Assembly (NCBI RefSeq): GCF_900100255.1
Contig: NZ_FMTS01000004.1
Coordinates: forward strand, 62,001-126,000
Source of the DNA: Asticcacaulis taihuensis
GTDB taxonomy: Bacteria; Pseudomonadota; Alphaproteobacteria; Caulobacterales; Caulobacteraceae
Length of the DNA: 64,000 nucleotides
Direction of reading: 5' to 3'
Positions 8,158 to 17,583 of the stretch are shown here, piece after piece; positions within the stretch are counted from its first letter, which is position 1, and each line of letters opens with the position of its first letter. The notes beneath the pieces are model-generated. The model saw only the letters and a program-made list of their open reading frames with translations. It searched no databases and had not been told where the DNA came from. A program made the translations under genes and the position numbers.

Positions 8158-10377
8158 TTAAGCTGCTTTCGCCGCCTTCTTATCAAACCGGCCGTAGAAG
8201 GTCTCGCCCTTGGTGGCCATATCGCGCAGCAACTGCGGTGGGGCGAAGCGCTCGCCATAGAGCTTCGTCATCCGATCAAGTTCCTCGACGAACTTGGCGA
8301 TACCGATCGAGTCCATCAGCGAGATGATCCCGCCCGACCACGGCGCGAAGCCCCAGCCAAGGATCGAACCGACATCGGCTTCGCGCGGATTGGTAATGAC
8401 GCCCTCCTCGAAGCAGCGCGCCGCCGTGACGGCCTGCACATATAGCAGGCGCTTTTTCAGTTCCTCGACCTCTGCCGGATTGGCTTCCGCCATCGTCACC
8501 GGGAACATATCGAGCGTACCCGACCACAGAGTCTTGGGCGCGCCCTTGGCTTCCGGATAGTCATAGAAACCCTTGCCATTCTTGCGGCCGAGGCGGCCAT
8601 CGGCCACCATCTGGGCCACTTCCTTTTCGCCGGGGATCGGCTGGTAGGCATCGCCCATCGCCTTGGCGGTTTCGGAGGTGATCTTGGTCAGCAGATCGAG
8701 CGCCACATCGTCCATCATTTCCAGAGGACCGCGCGGCATACCGGTCATGCGGCCGGCATTATCGATCAGCGCCGGGGCGACACCTTCCGACCACATGATC
8801 ATGCCTTCCGCGGTGAAGGGGATGAAACAGCGATTGGCGAAGAAGAAGCGCGAGTCATTGACCACGACCGGGGTCTTTTTGATCTTCAGCGCGTAGTCGA
8901 TCGCCTTGGCCACCGTGGCGTCAGACGTCTTGGCGCCGCGGATGATCTCGACCAGCATCATCTTGTCGACCGGCGAGAAGAAGTGGATGCCGATATAGTT
9001 TTCGGCGTGCGACGAGGCGCCGGCCAGCAGCGAAATCGGGATGGTCGAGGTATTGGTACCGAAGATCGGCGCCTCTTTGCCATTGGCATAGAGCGGCGCT
9101 TCGGCCTGTTTCGTCACCTGTTCCTTGAGGTCGGTGTTTTCAAACACGGCCTCGACCACCAGGTCGGAACCGGTGATGGCGGCATAGTCCGGCGTGGCGG
9201 TGATCAGATCGAGAATGCTCTGGGCCTTTTCCTGGGTCATCTTGCCGCGCGAGACCGACTTCTTCAACAGGTCTTCGCAATGCGCCTTGCCCTTGTCGGC
9301 AGCGGCCTGGTCGCGGTCGAGCAGGATGGTCCTGATGCCGGCGAGCGCACTGACATAGGCAATGCCCGCCCCCATCATGCCGGCGCCGATCACGGCAACC
9401 TGCGTCACATCCGTCTTCGGCACGCCCGCTGGACGACCGGAGCCCTTGCCGATGGCCTGCATCGACATGAAGAAGGTGCGGATCATCGACTTGGCCTGCG
9501 GGGTGCTGAGGGTCTTGCAGAAGAAGCGGCTTTCGATCTTTATCGCCGTATCAAACGGTACCTGCAGGCCTTCATAGACCGAGTGCATCAGATTGATGAC
9601 GGCCGGATAGTTGCCATAGGATTGCTTGCGGATCAGGGCATTGCCCATGATGAAGATTTGCGCGCCTGCCGGATGGTAAGGACCGCCGCCGGGAATTTTG
9701 AAATCCTTCTTGTCCCAGCGCGCGACCGGATCACCCTTGGTCTTGATCCAGTTTTTCGCGGCTTCCACAACCTTGTCGTCATCAACCACTTCATCGACGA
9801 TACCAGCGGCCAGGGCCTCGGCTGGCTTGAAGGACTTGCCTTCCGACATGGCCATAAGCGCCGCCTGCACGCCGATCAGGCGCGGCAAACGCTGCGAACC
9901 GCCGCCGCCGGGGAACAGGCCGATCTTGACTTCCGGCAGGCCGACCTGGACCTTGGGGCCATTGGACAGCACGCGGTAATGACAGGCGAGAGAGACTTCC
10001 AGACCACCGCCCAGCGCCAGGCCATTGATAGCTACGGCCACCGGCTTGCCACAGGTTTCCAGCAGACGGTAGACGCGGTTCATCTCGAAGGCAGCGTCGA
10101 AATTGGCTTTCAGGATCGACTGCTCGTCCTGCGCCACGTTCTTGGCTTCCCAGGCGCCGGAAAGCATTTCTTCCAGATCGGCGCCGGCGCAGAAGCCGGT
10201 GGTCTTGCCCGAGGTCAGGACCACGCCCTTGACGGCGGCATCGCTCTTGGCCTGTTCCGCAATAGCCGCCAGGTCGGCCAGGGCCTGCTTGGTGAAGGTG
10301 TTCATCGACTTGCCGGGCACATCGAAGGTGCAGAGCAGGATGCCGTCGGCGTCGAGTTCGGTCTTGAAGGTTTCCAT
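8158..10377 (-). CDS. fadB: Multifunctional fatty-acid oxidation alpha subunit: enoyl-CoA hydratase / 3-hydroxyacyl-CoA dehydrogenase
   Basis: 739 residues in FadB/FadJ order. An N-terminal crotonase domain (about 1-190) has GFCAGADLEEML and ALGGGLEVSLACHYRV oxyanion-hole segments, with the catalytic Glu in GLPEVKIGLFPGGGGSQRLP. A Rossmann dehydrogenase domain starts near residue 328 (VAVIGAGMMGAGIAYVSA) with the catalytic His in NYIGIHFFSPVDKMMLVEI. Two C-terminal helical HADH domains follow (FFANRCFIPFTAEG, GRKNGKGFYDY). It hydrates enoyl-CoA and oxidises the 3-hydroxyacyl-CoA with NAD. FadJ is an equally good name. It lies 21 bases downstream of the thiolase gene. Confidence 0.95.
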   Translation of the reverse strand: METFKTELDADGILLCTFDVPGKSMNTFTKQALADLAAIAEQAKSDAAVKGVVLTSGKTTGFCAGADLEEMLSGAWEAKNVAQDEQSILKANFDAAFEMNRVYRLLETCGKPVAVAINGLALGGGLEVSLACHYRVLSNGPKVQVGLPEVKIGLFPGGGGSQRLPRLIGVQAALMAMSEGKSFKPAEALAAGIVDEVVDDDKVVEAAKNWIKTKGDPVARWDKKDFKIPGGGPYHPAGAQIFIMGNALIRKQSYGNYPAVINLMHSVYEGLQVPFDTAIKIESRFFCKTLSTPQAKSMIRTFFMSMQAIGKGSGRPAGVPKTDVTQVAVIGAGMMGAGIAYVSALAGIRTILLDRDQAAADKGKAHCEDLLKKSVSRGKMTQEKAQSILDLITATPDYAAITGSDLVVEAVFENTDLKEQVTKQAEAPLYANGKEAPIFGTNTSTIPISLLAGASSHAENYIGIHFFSPVDKMMLVEIIRGAKTSDATVAKAIDYALKIKKTPVVVNDSRFFFANRCFIPFTAEGMIMWSEGVAPALIDNAGRMTGMPRGPLEMMDDVALDLLTKITSETAKAMGDAYQPIPGEKEVAQMVADGRLGRKNGKGFYDYPEAKGAPKTLWSGTLDMFPVTMAEANPAEVEELKKRLLYVQAVTAARCFEEGVITNPREADVGSILGWGFAPWSGGIISLMDSIGIAKFVEELDRMTKLYGERFAPPQLLRDMATKGETFYGRFDKKAAKAA

Positions 10378-10398
10378 GTTTTTCTCTCCCTGCTCTTC

Positions 10399-11616
10399 TT
10401 AAACGCGCTCGATCACAGTGGCGGTGGCCATGCCGCCGCCAACACACAGGACCGCCAGACCGGTCGATTTACCCGAACGTTCCAGCTCATCAGCCAAGGT
10501 GCCGAGGATCATGGCGCCGGTGGCGCCCAGCGGATGGCCCATGGCGATGGCGCCGCCACAGACATTGATCTTGTCTTGCGGGATATCGAGCGCCTGCATG
10601 TAACGCAGGACAACGGCGGCGAAGGCTTCGTTGAGTTCGTAAAGGTCGATGTCCGTCGTCTTCATGCCGAGTCGCTTGAGCAGCTTTTCAGTGACATAGG
10701 ACGGGCCGGTCAGCATGATCGACGGCTCCGAGCCGATCGACGCCGTGCCCAGAATGCGGGCCTTAGGTCTAAGGCCGGTGATCCTGCCGGCCTCCTGCGA
10801 GCCGACCAGAACTGCCGCCGCACCATCGACGATCGAGGACGAATTGCCCGGCGTATGGACGTGATTGACGCGCTCGACTTCCGGATAGCGCTGCTGGATG
10901 ACCGAATCAAAGGCCATTTCGCCGAAGGCGGCGAAGGACGGATTGAGACCGGCCAGGGTCTGCATGTCGGTGCCAGGACGGATGGTTTCATCGTGCGCCA
11001 GGGCGATCACGCCCATCTGGTCCTTGATCGGCACGATCGCGTTCTTGAAGCGCCCTTCGGCCCAGGATTGCGCCGCACGCTTGTGGCTCTCGACCGAATA
11101 GGCGTCGACATCGGTGCGCGAAAAGCCCCACTTGGAGGCGATCATGTCGGCCGAGACGCCCTGCGGCACAAAATGCGTCGGGAAGGCCGCGGCCACGTCG
11201 ATGGCCCAGGCGCCGCCATCGGAGCCCATCGGCACGCGGCTCATGCACTCGACCCCGCCGCCAATGGCCATAGTCGCCTCGCCGGACACCACCTTGGCGG
11301 CGGCGACATTGACGGCTTCGAGACCGGAAGCGCAGAAGCGGTTGAGTTGCACGCCGCCCGTAGTTTCGGCGTACTTTGCGGCCAGAACGGCGGCGCGGGC
11401 GATATCCCCGCCCTGTTCGCCCGCCGGCGTCACGCAGCCCCACATCACGTCATCGACCAAGGATGTATCGAGACTGTTACGGTCTTTCACGGCCTCCAGA
11501 ACCTGCTTCGACAGGTCGAGCGCGGTGATCTGGTGGAGGGAACCATCCTTCTTGCCCTTACCGCGCGGCGACCGCACGTGATCATAGATATAGGCGGAAT
11601 TTTCAGGGCTGGGCAT
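10399..11616 (-). CDS. fadA: Acetyl-CoA C-acyltransferase (thiolase)
   Basis: 405 residues from ATG 11616, which has GAGGAGT a few bases upstream; an 18-codon extension is less likely. Thiolase landmarks are [12 protein letters not shown] with the acyl-accepting Cys, [27 protein letters not shown] with the active-site His, and [15 protein letters not shown] with the second catalytic Cys. It cleaves 3-ketoacyl-CoA with CoA in beta-oxidation and pairs with the downstream fadB. A TTTACG-N4-CGTCAA palindrome lies 67-82 bases upstream. Confidence 0.95.
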   Translation of the reverse strand: MPSPENSAYIYDHVRSPRGKGKKDGSLHQITALDLSKQVLEAVKDRNSLDTSLVDDVMWGCVTPAGEQGGDIARAAVLAAKYAETTGGVQLNRFCASGLEAVNVAAAKVVSGEATMAIGGGVECMSRVPMGSDGGAWAIDVAAAFPTHFVPQGVSADMIASKWGFSRTDVDAYSVESHKRAAQSWAEGRFKNAIVPIKDQMGVIALAHDETIRPGTDMQTLAGLNPSFAAFGEMAFDSVIQQRYPEVERVNHVHTPGNSSSIVDGAAAVLVGSQEAGRITGLRPKARILGTASIGSEPSIMLTGPSYVTEKLLKRLGMKTTDIDLYELNEAFAAVVLRYMQALDIPQDKINVCGGAIAMGHPLGATGAMILGTLADELERSGKSTGLAVLCVGGGMATATVIERV

Positions 11617-11682
11617 AGATGGACTCCTCTGTTCAGGCATTTGGCTTTGGGCCATTTCTTGGTGAGGCATAGATGCGCTTAC

Positions 11683-11698
11683 TTTACGCGAACGTCAA
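11683..11698. promoter_or_regulatory. Operator candidate TTTACGCGAACGTCAA upstream of fadA
   Basis: Identical in all 16 bases to the site before the nitronate monooxygenase gene. It sits where a repressor of the fadA-fadB operon would bind. Confidence 0.5.
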
Positions 11699-11753
11699 GA
11701 TAAGCGATAAAAATAATCACGGCTGTCAGGCGGAAATTCCACGCCCGCGCATC

Positions 11754-11816
11754 TAATTATCATACAATATCTTGACCTACGCGCGCTAAATGATTAGGTC
11801 ATTTATAAGATAATTA
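11754..11816. promoter_or_regulatory. Nested dyads upstream of dgoD
   Basis: The inner perfect dyad TAAATGA-TTAGG-TCATTTA (11787-11805) lies within an outer pair TAATTATC (11754) and GATAATTA (11809), ending 13 bases before the dgoD ATG. A candidate operator for a sugar-acid regulator, not identified in this window. Confidence 0.4.
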
Positions 11817-11829
11817 CAGGACTCACCTT

Positions 11830-13011
11830 ATGGATACCGCCGCTCCGCTTTCGACTGTTACAGCCCAGACCAAACTGCGCAAGATAGAAACCTTCGCTGT
11901 GCCGCCGCGCTGGCTGTTCGTGCGCATCGAGACCGAGGACGGTGCCGTTGGCTGGGGCGAAGCCTCGCTGGAAGGTCATACCGAGGCCACGCAAGCCGCC
12001 TTCGCGGAGATTCGCGAACGCTTTATCGGCCATGACGCCGATCGAATCGAGGATATGTGGCAGGTCTTTTACCGCCTGGGCTTCTATCGCGGCGGCCCGG
12101 TGCTGATGTCGGCCCTTTCCGGCTTCGATCAGGCGCTGTGGGACCTGAAGGCCCGCCGGCTGGGCGTGCCCGTGTGGCAACTGCTTGGCGGCCGGGTGCG
12201 TGACCGCGTACAGGTCTATGCCTGGATCGGCGGCGACCGCCCGTCGGATGTGGTGGATGCCGGCAAGGCCCGCCTGGCGCAGGGCTTCAAGGCCGTGAAG
12301 ATGAACGCCAGCGAAGACATGGGCTGGCTCGATTCGCCGAAGGTCATCGATGGTGTCTGCGACCGCCTGACCTCGGTGCAGGCCCTGGGTCTCGATGTCG
12401 GCCTCGATTTCCACGGCCGCGTCCACAAGCCGATGGCCAAGCAGATCGCCCACGCGCTGGAGCCGCTGCGCCCGCTGTTCATCGAGGAGCCGCTGCTTTC
12501 CGAGCATCCGGAAGCCATCGCGCAGTTCGCCAACATGACCTCCACACCGGTGGCCCTGGGCGAACGCCTATACTCGCGCTGGGACTTCAAGCCCTTCTTC
12601 GAGCGCGCTTGCGTCGACATCATCCAGCCGGATCTCAGCCACGCCGGTGGCATTTCCGAGGTGAAGCGCATCGCCGCCATGGCCGAAGCCTATGATGTCG
12701 CCATCGCGCCGCACTGTCCGCTGGGTCCGCTGGCCATGGCCGCCTGTTTCCAGATCGGCATTTCGACGCCCAACCACGTCATTCAGGAGATGTCGCTCGG
12801 CATCCACTACAACACCAACGGCCATGACCTGCTGTTCTATATGAAGAACCCGGAAGTGTTCGATGTGAAGGACGGTTATGTCGAGGCCCTGACCGGCCCC
12901 GGCCTCGGGGTCGAGATCGACGAGGACAAGGTGCGCGAAATGTCCAGGGATTGCCCGCCCTGGCGCAATCCGGCGTGGCGCGGCCCGGATGGCTATGTGC
13001 GCGAGTGGTAG
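11830..13011 (+). CDS. dgoD: D-galactonate dehydratase (enolase superfamily)
   Basis: 393 residues. Removes water from D-galactonate to give 2-keto-3-deoxygalactonate. An N-terminal capping domain (about 10-130) precedes the barrel. Ligands and catalytic groups seen in order: FKAVKMNASEDM, GLDFHGRVHKPMAK with Asp and His, LFIEEPLLSEHPEA, VALGERLYSRWDFK, and the catalytic His in VAIAPHCPLGPLAMAA. These match galactonate dehydratases closely. It is the first gene of a lactonase-kinase-aldolase run for galactonate use, with a dyad-rich promoter upstream. Confidence 0.93.
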   Translation: MDTAAPLSTVTAQTKLRKIETFAVPPRWLFVRIETEDGAVGWGEASLEGHTEATQAAFAEIRERFIGHDADRIEDMWQVFYRLGFYRGGPVLMSALSGFDQALWDLKARRLGVPVWQLLGGRVRDRVQVYAWIGGDRPSDVVDAGKARLAQGFKAVKMNASEDMGWLDSPKVIDGVCDRLTSVQALGLDVGLDFHGRVHKPMAKQIAHALEPLRPLFIEEPLLSEHPEAIAQFANMTSTPVALGERLYSRWDFKPFFERACVDIIQPDLSHAGGISEVKRIAAMAEAYDVAIAPHCPLGPLAMAACFQIGISTPNHVIQEMSLGIHYNTNGHDLLFYMKNPEVFDVKDGYVEALTGPGLGVEIDEDKVREMSRDCPPWRNPAWRGPDGYVREW

Positions 13012-13060
13012 GCGGGACGGTCTAACGGGCTGCAAAGCATCATCTGACTGCGATACGTTC

Positions 13061-13084
13061 CTCACGTACTTAAGTACGCTGCGG
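13061..13084. repeat. Repeat containing GTACTTAAGTAC, family C copy 1
   Basis: The 24 bases here match 26335-26358 in inverted orientation except at the last base. The core is the 12-base palindrome GTACTTAAGTAC flanked by CACC/CAGCG-like phrases. Similarity extends weakly outward, so a longer degenerate element (about 13020-13110) is likely. Confidence 0.6.
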
Positions 13085-13140
13085 TACGTTTCTCGTCAGC
13101 TAATCCTTTTCGCCACGTTATCCCGCCCCGCGTCTTCTTA

Positions 13141-13215
13141 TACCTCCCCAGTTTTACTGGGGAGGGGGACCGCACGAACCGCGAAGCGGTGAGATGTGGT
13201 GGTGGGGTTTCTTGC
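13141..13215. repeat. Intergenic repeat, family B copy 1
   Basis: ACCTCCCCAGTTTTACTGGG hairpin, then GGAGGGGGACCG, a short variable stem (CCGCGAAGCGG), and the tail GTGGTGGTGGGGTTTCTTGC. A second copy with the same order is at 24769. Confidence 0.75.
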
Positions 13216-13277
13216 TTTTCTTTTTCAGCCGCTTATCCTAAAACGCCTTAACTCAGACAAAACAGGATCAGGAAACC

Positions 13278-14138
13278 ATGACTGCCATTCTCCGCCGTTC
13301 CGCCCCAGGCGCCATTCTTGGTGAAGGCCCGCTATGGTCGAAGCGCGATCAATGCGTCTATTGGGTGGATATCCTGTCGCACAATCTCCACGCCTACTAT
13401 CTGAGCGGCGAAAGCAAGACCTGGCATTTCCCCGAACCCATCGGCTGGGTGATCGAACGCGAAAAGGGCGGCTTCATCGCCGGCCTGATGTCGGGCTTCG
13501 CCGAGGTTACACTCGATCCGCTGACCATCAAACATATCGCCACCCCCTATCCTCACGAGCCGGAAAACCGCCTGAACGACGCCAAGGCCGATGACCTGGG
13601 CCGCATCTGGGCCGGCTCCATGCATAAGCCGATCGAAAAGATTTCCGGCGCCTTCTATCGCCTGAATACGGACCTCTCCTGGCAGGAGGTCGACGGGCCG
13701 TACAAGATCGCCAATGGCCCGACCTTCTCGGCTGACCATGCCCGCGTCTACCACACCGATACCGGCAAATCCGAAATCTACGTCTTCGATGTCATCGATG
13801 GCGAACTGGCCAACAAGACTCTTTGGCTGACCTTCCCGGAAGATTGGGGCGGCCCCGACGGCATGACGACAGATGCGCAGGGCGGTATCTGGATTGCCCA
13901 CTGGGGCCCCGGCCGCGTCACCCGCTTCAACCCGGATGCCACGGTCGATTTCTCCATCGATTTGCCGGCCAAACAGATCACCTCTCTCTGCTTCGCCGGC
14001 GACAATCTTAACCGCGTCTTCGTCACCTCGGCAGCGGAAAACCTGCCGGAAGACCGCGAAGGCGGTACCCTGTTTGAAATCCCGGCGCCTCTGCTGCGCG
14101 GACATACCGGGCTGGAACCGCAGAAATTCGGCGGATAA
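13278..14138 (+). CDS. SMP-30/gluconolactonase family sugar lactonase
   Basis: 286 residues, six-bladed propeller type. Metal-binding positions expected for the family are visible: LGEGPLWSKRDQCVYWVDI with the first Glu, ENRLNDAKADDLGRIWAGSM with the Asn-Asp pair, NGPTFSADHARVYHTDT, and WGGPDGMTTDAQGGIWIAHW with the catalytic Asp. Such enzymes open aldonolactones. Sitting between dgoD and dgoK it most likely hydrolyses D-galactonolactone to galactonate, a role inferred from context. AGGATCAGGAAACC precedes the ATG. Confidence 0.88.
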   Translation: MTAILRRSAPGAILGEGPLWSKRDQCVYWVDILSHNLHAYYLSGESKTWHFPEPIGWVIEREKGGFIAGLMSGFAEVTLDPLTIKHIATPYPHEPENRLNDAKADDLGRIWAGSMHKPIEKISGAFYRLNTDLSWQEVDGPYKIANGPTFSADHARVYHTDTGKSEIYVFDVIDGELANKTLWLTFPEDWGGPDGMTTDAQGGIWIAHWGPGRVTRFNPDATVDFSIDLPAKQITSLCFAGDNLNRVFVTSAAENLPEDREGGTLFEIPAPLLRGHTGLEPQKFGG

Positions 14139-14256
14139 GCGTGACAGCGGGAAATGGATTGCAACACCTTCTGAACCAGGGCGCGCACCTGCGGCAAAAC
14201 TATGGTGGCTAAGGCGTCCTCACGGTGCTAAACCCGCCGCGTAAATATCGGATTCC

Positions 14257-15186
14257 ATGAAGATTGATCACATGACCTATGCTGCACCCGCCCTGCTTGC
14301 CGCTGATTGGGGCACCACCAATTTCCGCCTGTTTCTCTTCGGCACCGACGGCCGTATCATCGCCAAGCACACGGCCAATATTGGCCTGAAAAATCTCGGC
14401 GTCCTGACCTTCGAGCAGGCCCTTCTGTCGGTCATGAAGGGCGATTTCGACCGCCCGGACCTGCCCATCCTGCTTTCCGGCATGGTCGGTTCGCGCACCG
14501 GCTGGGTGGAGGCGCCTTATCAGTCCTGCCCGTCGAGCCTGAAGGACATCGCCAGCCACCTGGTCGATGCGCCGTCCGACCGCCTGAAGGTGAAGATCGT
14601 GCCCGGCCTGCGCGCACCGGCGGATCACGAGGGCCTGCTCAATGTCATGCGCGGCGAAGAAACTCAGCTCTTTGGACTTTCCGCGACCCTGGGCGACGGC
14701 GTTTTCGTCCTGCCCGGCACGCATTCCAAGTGGGCGGCCGTCGAAAACAATGTCATCGAGGGTTTCAGCTCCTACATGACCGGCGAAATGTTCCAGGTGC
14801 TGAAACGCCACTCGATCCTGGGCGACCTGATGGATAACGACCGTGACGATGAAGCCGCCTTCACCCTGGGGGTCGATCGCGCCATGGCTGACAAGTCCTT
14901 CCTGTCCCTGGTTTTTTCCGTCCGCACCGAGGGCCTGTTCGGCCATATCGCGCCGGAGAGCCTGTCATCCTATCTGTCCGGGCTTTTGATCGGTTCGGAA
15001 ATCCGCGCTGAAAGCATCCGCCATGGCATTCGCCCGGTCGGCATTGTCGGCGACGGCACGCTCAGCAACCTCTACAAACGCGCCCTCACCCATACCGGCT
15101 TTACCGATGTCACCATCCATGATGGCGACGCGGCGGCGGCGGCGGGTCTGTGGGCCATCGCCCAGCAAGGAAAGCTCGTATTATGA
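14257..15186 (+). CDS. dgoK: 2-dehydro-3-deoxygalactonokinase
   Basis: 309 residues. Phosphorylates 2-keto-3-deoxygalactonate at O6 using ATP. Family features: LLAADWGTTNFRLFLFGTDG (phosphate 1 motif), ILLSGMVGSRTGWVEAPYQ, VLPGTHSKWAAVENN, and C-terminal VGIVGDGTLSNLYKRAL. The start has no strong Shine-Dalgarno; Met6 at 14272 is an alternative. The stop codon overlaps the dgoA start (ATGA), implying coupled translation. Confidence 0.93.
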   Translation: MKIDHMTYAAPALLAADWGTTNFRLFLFGTDGRIIAKHTANIGLKNLGVLTFEQALLSVMKGDFDRPDLPILLSGMVGSRTGWVEAPYQSCPSSLKDIASHLVDAPSDRLKVKIVPGLRAPADHEGLLNVMRGEETQLFGLSATLGDGVFVLPGTHSKWAAVENNVIEGFSSYMTGEMFQVLKRHSILGDLMDNDRDDEAAFTLGVDRAMADKSFLSLVFSVRTEGLFGHIAPESLSSYLSGLLIGSEIRAESIRHGIRPVGIVGDGTLSNLYKRALTHTGFTDVTIHDGDAAAAAGLWAIAQQGKLVL

Positions 15187-15824
15187 CCGTGATGGAACAG
15201 TGGCAGGACGCCCTGAAAACCCTGCCCCTGGTGGCGATCCTGCGCGGCCTGCGCCCCTCTGAAGCACTGGATATCGGCGAAGTTCTGGTCGAGGCCGGTT
15301 TTCGCATCGTCGAGGTGCCGCTCAATTCGCCCGATCCGTTCGATTCGATCAAACTGCTGGCACAGAGCTTAAGCAAGCGCGCCATTGTCGGCGCCGGCAC
15401 GGTGCTCACTGTCGCTGATGTCGAGACGCTTCATGCCGTCGGTGGCCAGATCTGCATCTCGCCCAACGCCAATTCGGACGTCATCCGCCGCGCCAAGGCG
15501 CTGGGCCTGATTTCGTTCCCCGCCTTCTTTACCCCGACCGAAGCCTTTGCGGCCATCGATGCCGGCGCCGACGCCATCAAGCTGTTCCCCGCCGAACTGG
15601 CGGGCACCACCGGGCTGAAAGCGATGAAGGCGGTGCTGCCGAAAACCGTGCCGGTTTTCCCGGTCGGCGGCGTAAATCCGGACAATATGAAGGATTTCAT
15701 CGAGGCCGGCGCGGCCGGTTTCGGCATCGGCTCGGCGGTCTTCAAGCCGGGCGACACACCGGAGATCGTTTACAAGAAGGCCCGCGCCTTTGTCGAAGGC
15801 TGGGAAGCCATCCACAAAATCTAG
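15183..15824 (+). CDS. dgoA: 2-dehydro-3-deoxy-6-phosphogalactonate aldolase
   Basis: 213 residues from the ATG that overlaps the dgoK stop by 4 bases. Splits KDPGal to pyruvate and glyceraldehyde-3-phosphate. Class I KDPG/KDPGal aldolase marks are VAILRGLRPSEA with the active-site Glu/Arg region, VGAGTVLTVADVETL, and ADAIKLFPAELAG with the Schiff-base Lys. VPVFPVGGVNPDNM is the phosphate site. It completes the galactonate branch, and an excellent terminator follows. Confidence 0.94.
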   Translation: MTVMEQWQDALKTLPLVAILRGLRPSEALDIGEVLVEAGFRIVEVPLNSPDPFDSIKLLAQSLSKRAIVGAGTVLTVADVETLHAVGGQICISPNANSDVIRRAKALGLISFPAFFTPTEAFAAIDAGADAIKLFPAELAGTTGLKAMKAVLPKTVPVFPVGGVNPDNMKDFIEAGAAGFGIGSAVFKPGDTPEIVYKKARAFVEGWEAIHKI

Positions 15825-15852
15825 TCACTGGCCTTGGTCAATGGGCATAGAA

Positions 15853-15887
15853 AAACCGCCGGAAGCATCAGCTTCCGGCGGTTTCTT
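15853..15887. terminator. Bidirectional intrinsic terminator
   Basis: Perfect 14-base stem AAACCGCCGGAAGC / GCTTCCGGCGGTTT with an ATCA loop, flanked by A and T runs. It lies between the convergent dgoA and TadG-like genes and serves both. Confidence 0.9.
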
Positions 15888-15894
15888 TATCTGT

Positions 15895-17475
15895 TTACTG
15901 CACCAGCCTGAGCTTGCCGATACGCAGGAAGATATCGGCCATGGTGGCATTCAACTGCGACGCCGAGCTTAGATCGTAATAATAGATCGTCTTAGTGGCG
16001 CATTTCTTCAGCATATCGCTGTTACCGTCCATCACGCGGACCACGAAAATGGTGACCCCCTTGTCCTTCGCCGCCTGGCAAGCCAGGGCCGTGCGGGCGT
16101 CGATATCGGCTTGCGTGCTGGTCCAGCGGTTTTGCGTATTGTCGCCGTCGGTGACGACGATCATGTACTTGTCCATGTCCGGATCGCCGAAGGCAACGCC
16201 CTGCGTATAAGGCGCTTCCGGAGACAACAATTCCATGCCCATCTGCACCCCGATGGTGATGTTGGTATTGCCGCCGGCGGTCAGTGCATTAACATAGGTC
16301 TTAGTGTCGCTGATACTGGTGGTGAGATCCTGGATCACCTTCGGAGGCGTGCTGGAGCAGTCCACTGCCGGATAGGCGCTGTCCGGGATATCAGCATTAT
16401 AGGTGTCGGAAACAGTATCGTAAGGCTGTCCGCGGTCCTCCACGCATCCTGCCCAGCTACTGGCATAGTTGGTTTTAATCGGCGAAAATGACGTGTAGCC
16501 GGAAGGCGCGTAGTTCGTATAGGTCGAGTAGCCGGATTGGTTTTTTTGGACCGAATATTGTGGCGTAGATGTAATTTTGTGCGTCGTTTGATCGATGCTG
16601 ACAATGACCGTTTCGGTATAGAGTGTATAGTTGTTGTTGGATATTTTCTCATACGCCATAGCTGTTGCCGAATAAGTGCCGGCGGCATTATTAAGCTTGT
16701 AATACATCCTTGACGTCGCCTTTGACAGGCAACTGGACTTGTTGCTCGACTTGGCATCGTTGCATATCGCATTATAGACCTGATATGAGGCCAGGCAGGC
16801 GTAGTATAACCCTTTGATACCATTTTCCGTGGTTGAGCACTTGGTATAGTCCACATAGGCATCGGTGGCGCTCGTCGGCATCCGCACTTGAGTATTGAAC
16901 GGCACAACCCCAACCTTGACGTCGGAGCTGTTCTTGCCATTGGCATCGAGCAGGGAATTCAGCACCGAGGTGACGCTCGATTTGAGGTTTGTCAGCTTAC
17001 TGCTCGAATTCATAGACCCGGTGACGTCAAGCACCAGAGCCAGTTCAAAGGGATTAACTTCCGACTGCGCTGTAGAACTGACATTCAGTGTCTGGGTGCC
17101 CAGGCCGACCAGTCCCAGGAAATAGGGTTTGATGGTCGCCGTCGCCGTATAGTTCAGCTTGGAGATATTATCGACAACCGTCTTCTTCAGGCTATGCGCC
17201 CCCAGGGTAACGTCGCTGGCGTTAAAATTGTCATCAAACGCCTGCTGCGCCGCCAGTTCGGAAACCGTGTCACCCTGGCTGGCCGTCAGCGCACCGCGCA
17301 GGACGGCGATATCGGCCGCATCCTGCATCTTGTTGCGCGCATCGTTGATGCGTGAGAAATCTACCGCGCCGCCAGTGACCGCCACCAGGAACAAGGCGCT
17401 CAAACCAAAGATGATGGCGACGTTTCCGCCCTTATGGCTCTGGAACCTGTTCCACAGCCCGGATTTTGCAGACAT
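15895..17475 (-). CDS. TadG-like pilus-assembly/von Willebrand factor A membrane protein
   Basis: 526 residues. The N-terminus KGGNVAIIFGLSALFLVAVT followed by GGAVDFSRIN is the TadE/TadG membrane signature. A von Willebrand A domain follows: LALVLDVTGSMNSSSK (MIDAS motif, Asp150) begins it and IVVTDGDNTQNRW supplies the later acidic site. Between them is a long Ser/Thr/Tyr-rich insertion (about residues 220-370) containing several Cys, probably extracytoplasmic. Such proteins accompany Flp/Tad pili, but no other tad genes are nearby, so this may be a stand-alone surface protein. Confidence 0.85.
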   Translation of the reverse strand: MSAKSGLWNRFQSHKGGNVAIIFGLSALFLVAVTGGAVDFSRINDARNKMQDAADIAVLRGALTASQGDTVSELAAQQAFDDNFNASDVTLGAHSLKKTVVDNISKLNYTATATIKPYFLGLVGLGTQTLNVSSTAQSEVNPFELALVLDVTGSMNSSSKLTNLKSSVTSVLNSLLDANGKNSSDVKVGVVPFNTQVRMPTSATDAYVDYTKCSTTENGIKGLYYACLASYQVYNAICNDAKSSNKSSCLSKATSRMYYKLNNAAGTYSATAMAYEKISNNNYTLYTETVIVSIDQTTHKITSTPQYSVQKNQSGYSTYTNYAPSGYTSFSPIKTNYASSWAGCVEDRGQPYDTVSDTYNADIPDSAYPAVDCSSTPPKVIQDLTTSISDTKTYVNALTAGGNTNITIGVQMGMELLSPEAPYTQGVAFGDPDMDKYMIVVTDGDNTQNRWTSTQADIDARTALACQAAKDKGVTIFVVRVMDGNSDMLKKCATKTIYYYDLSSASQLNATMADIFLRIGKLRLVQ

Positions 17476-17583
17476 GACTGGCCCCGTAAAAGAATACGCC
17501 CGTCAGCAGTCTTGCCATCATATGTTTAAACAAATGAGATCATAAGTAGTAAACGCCCCGGTAAAAATCGTTAACCAGACCAT

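Noticed and set aside
8983-11703. 906-codon open frame on the plus strand antisense to fadB and fadA
   Set aside because: It mirrors two well-supported genes and its translation is His/Arg/Gly-rich with no domain; long antisense frames are common in GC-rich DNA.
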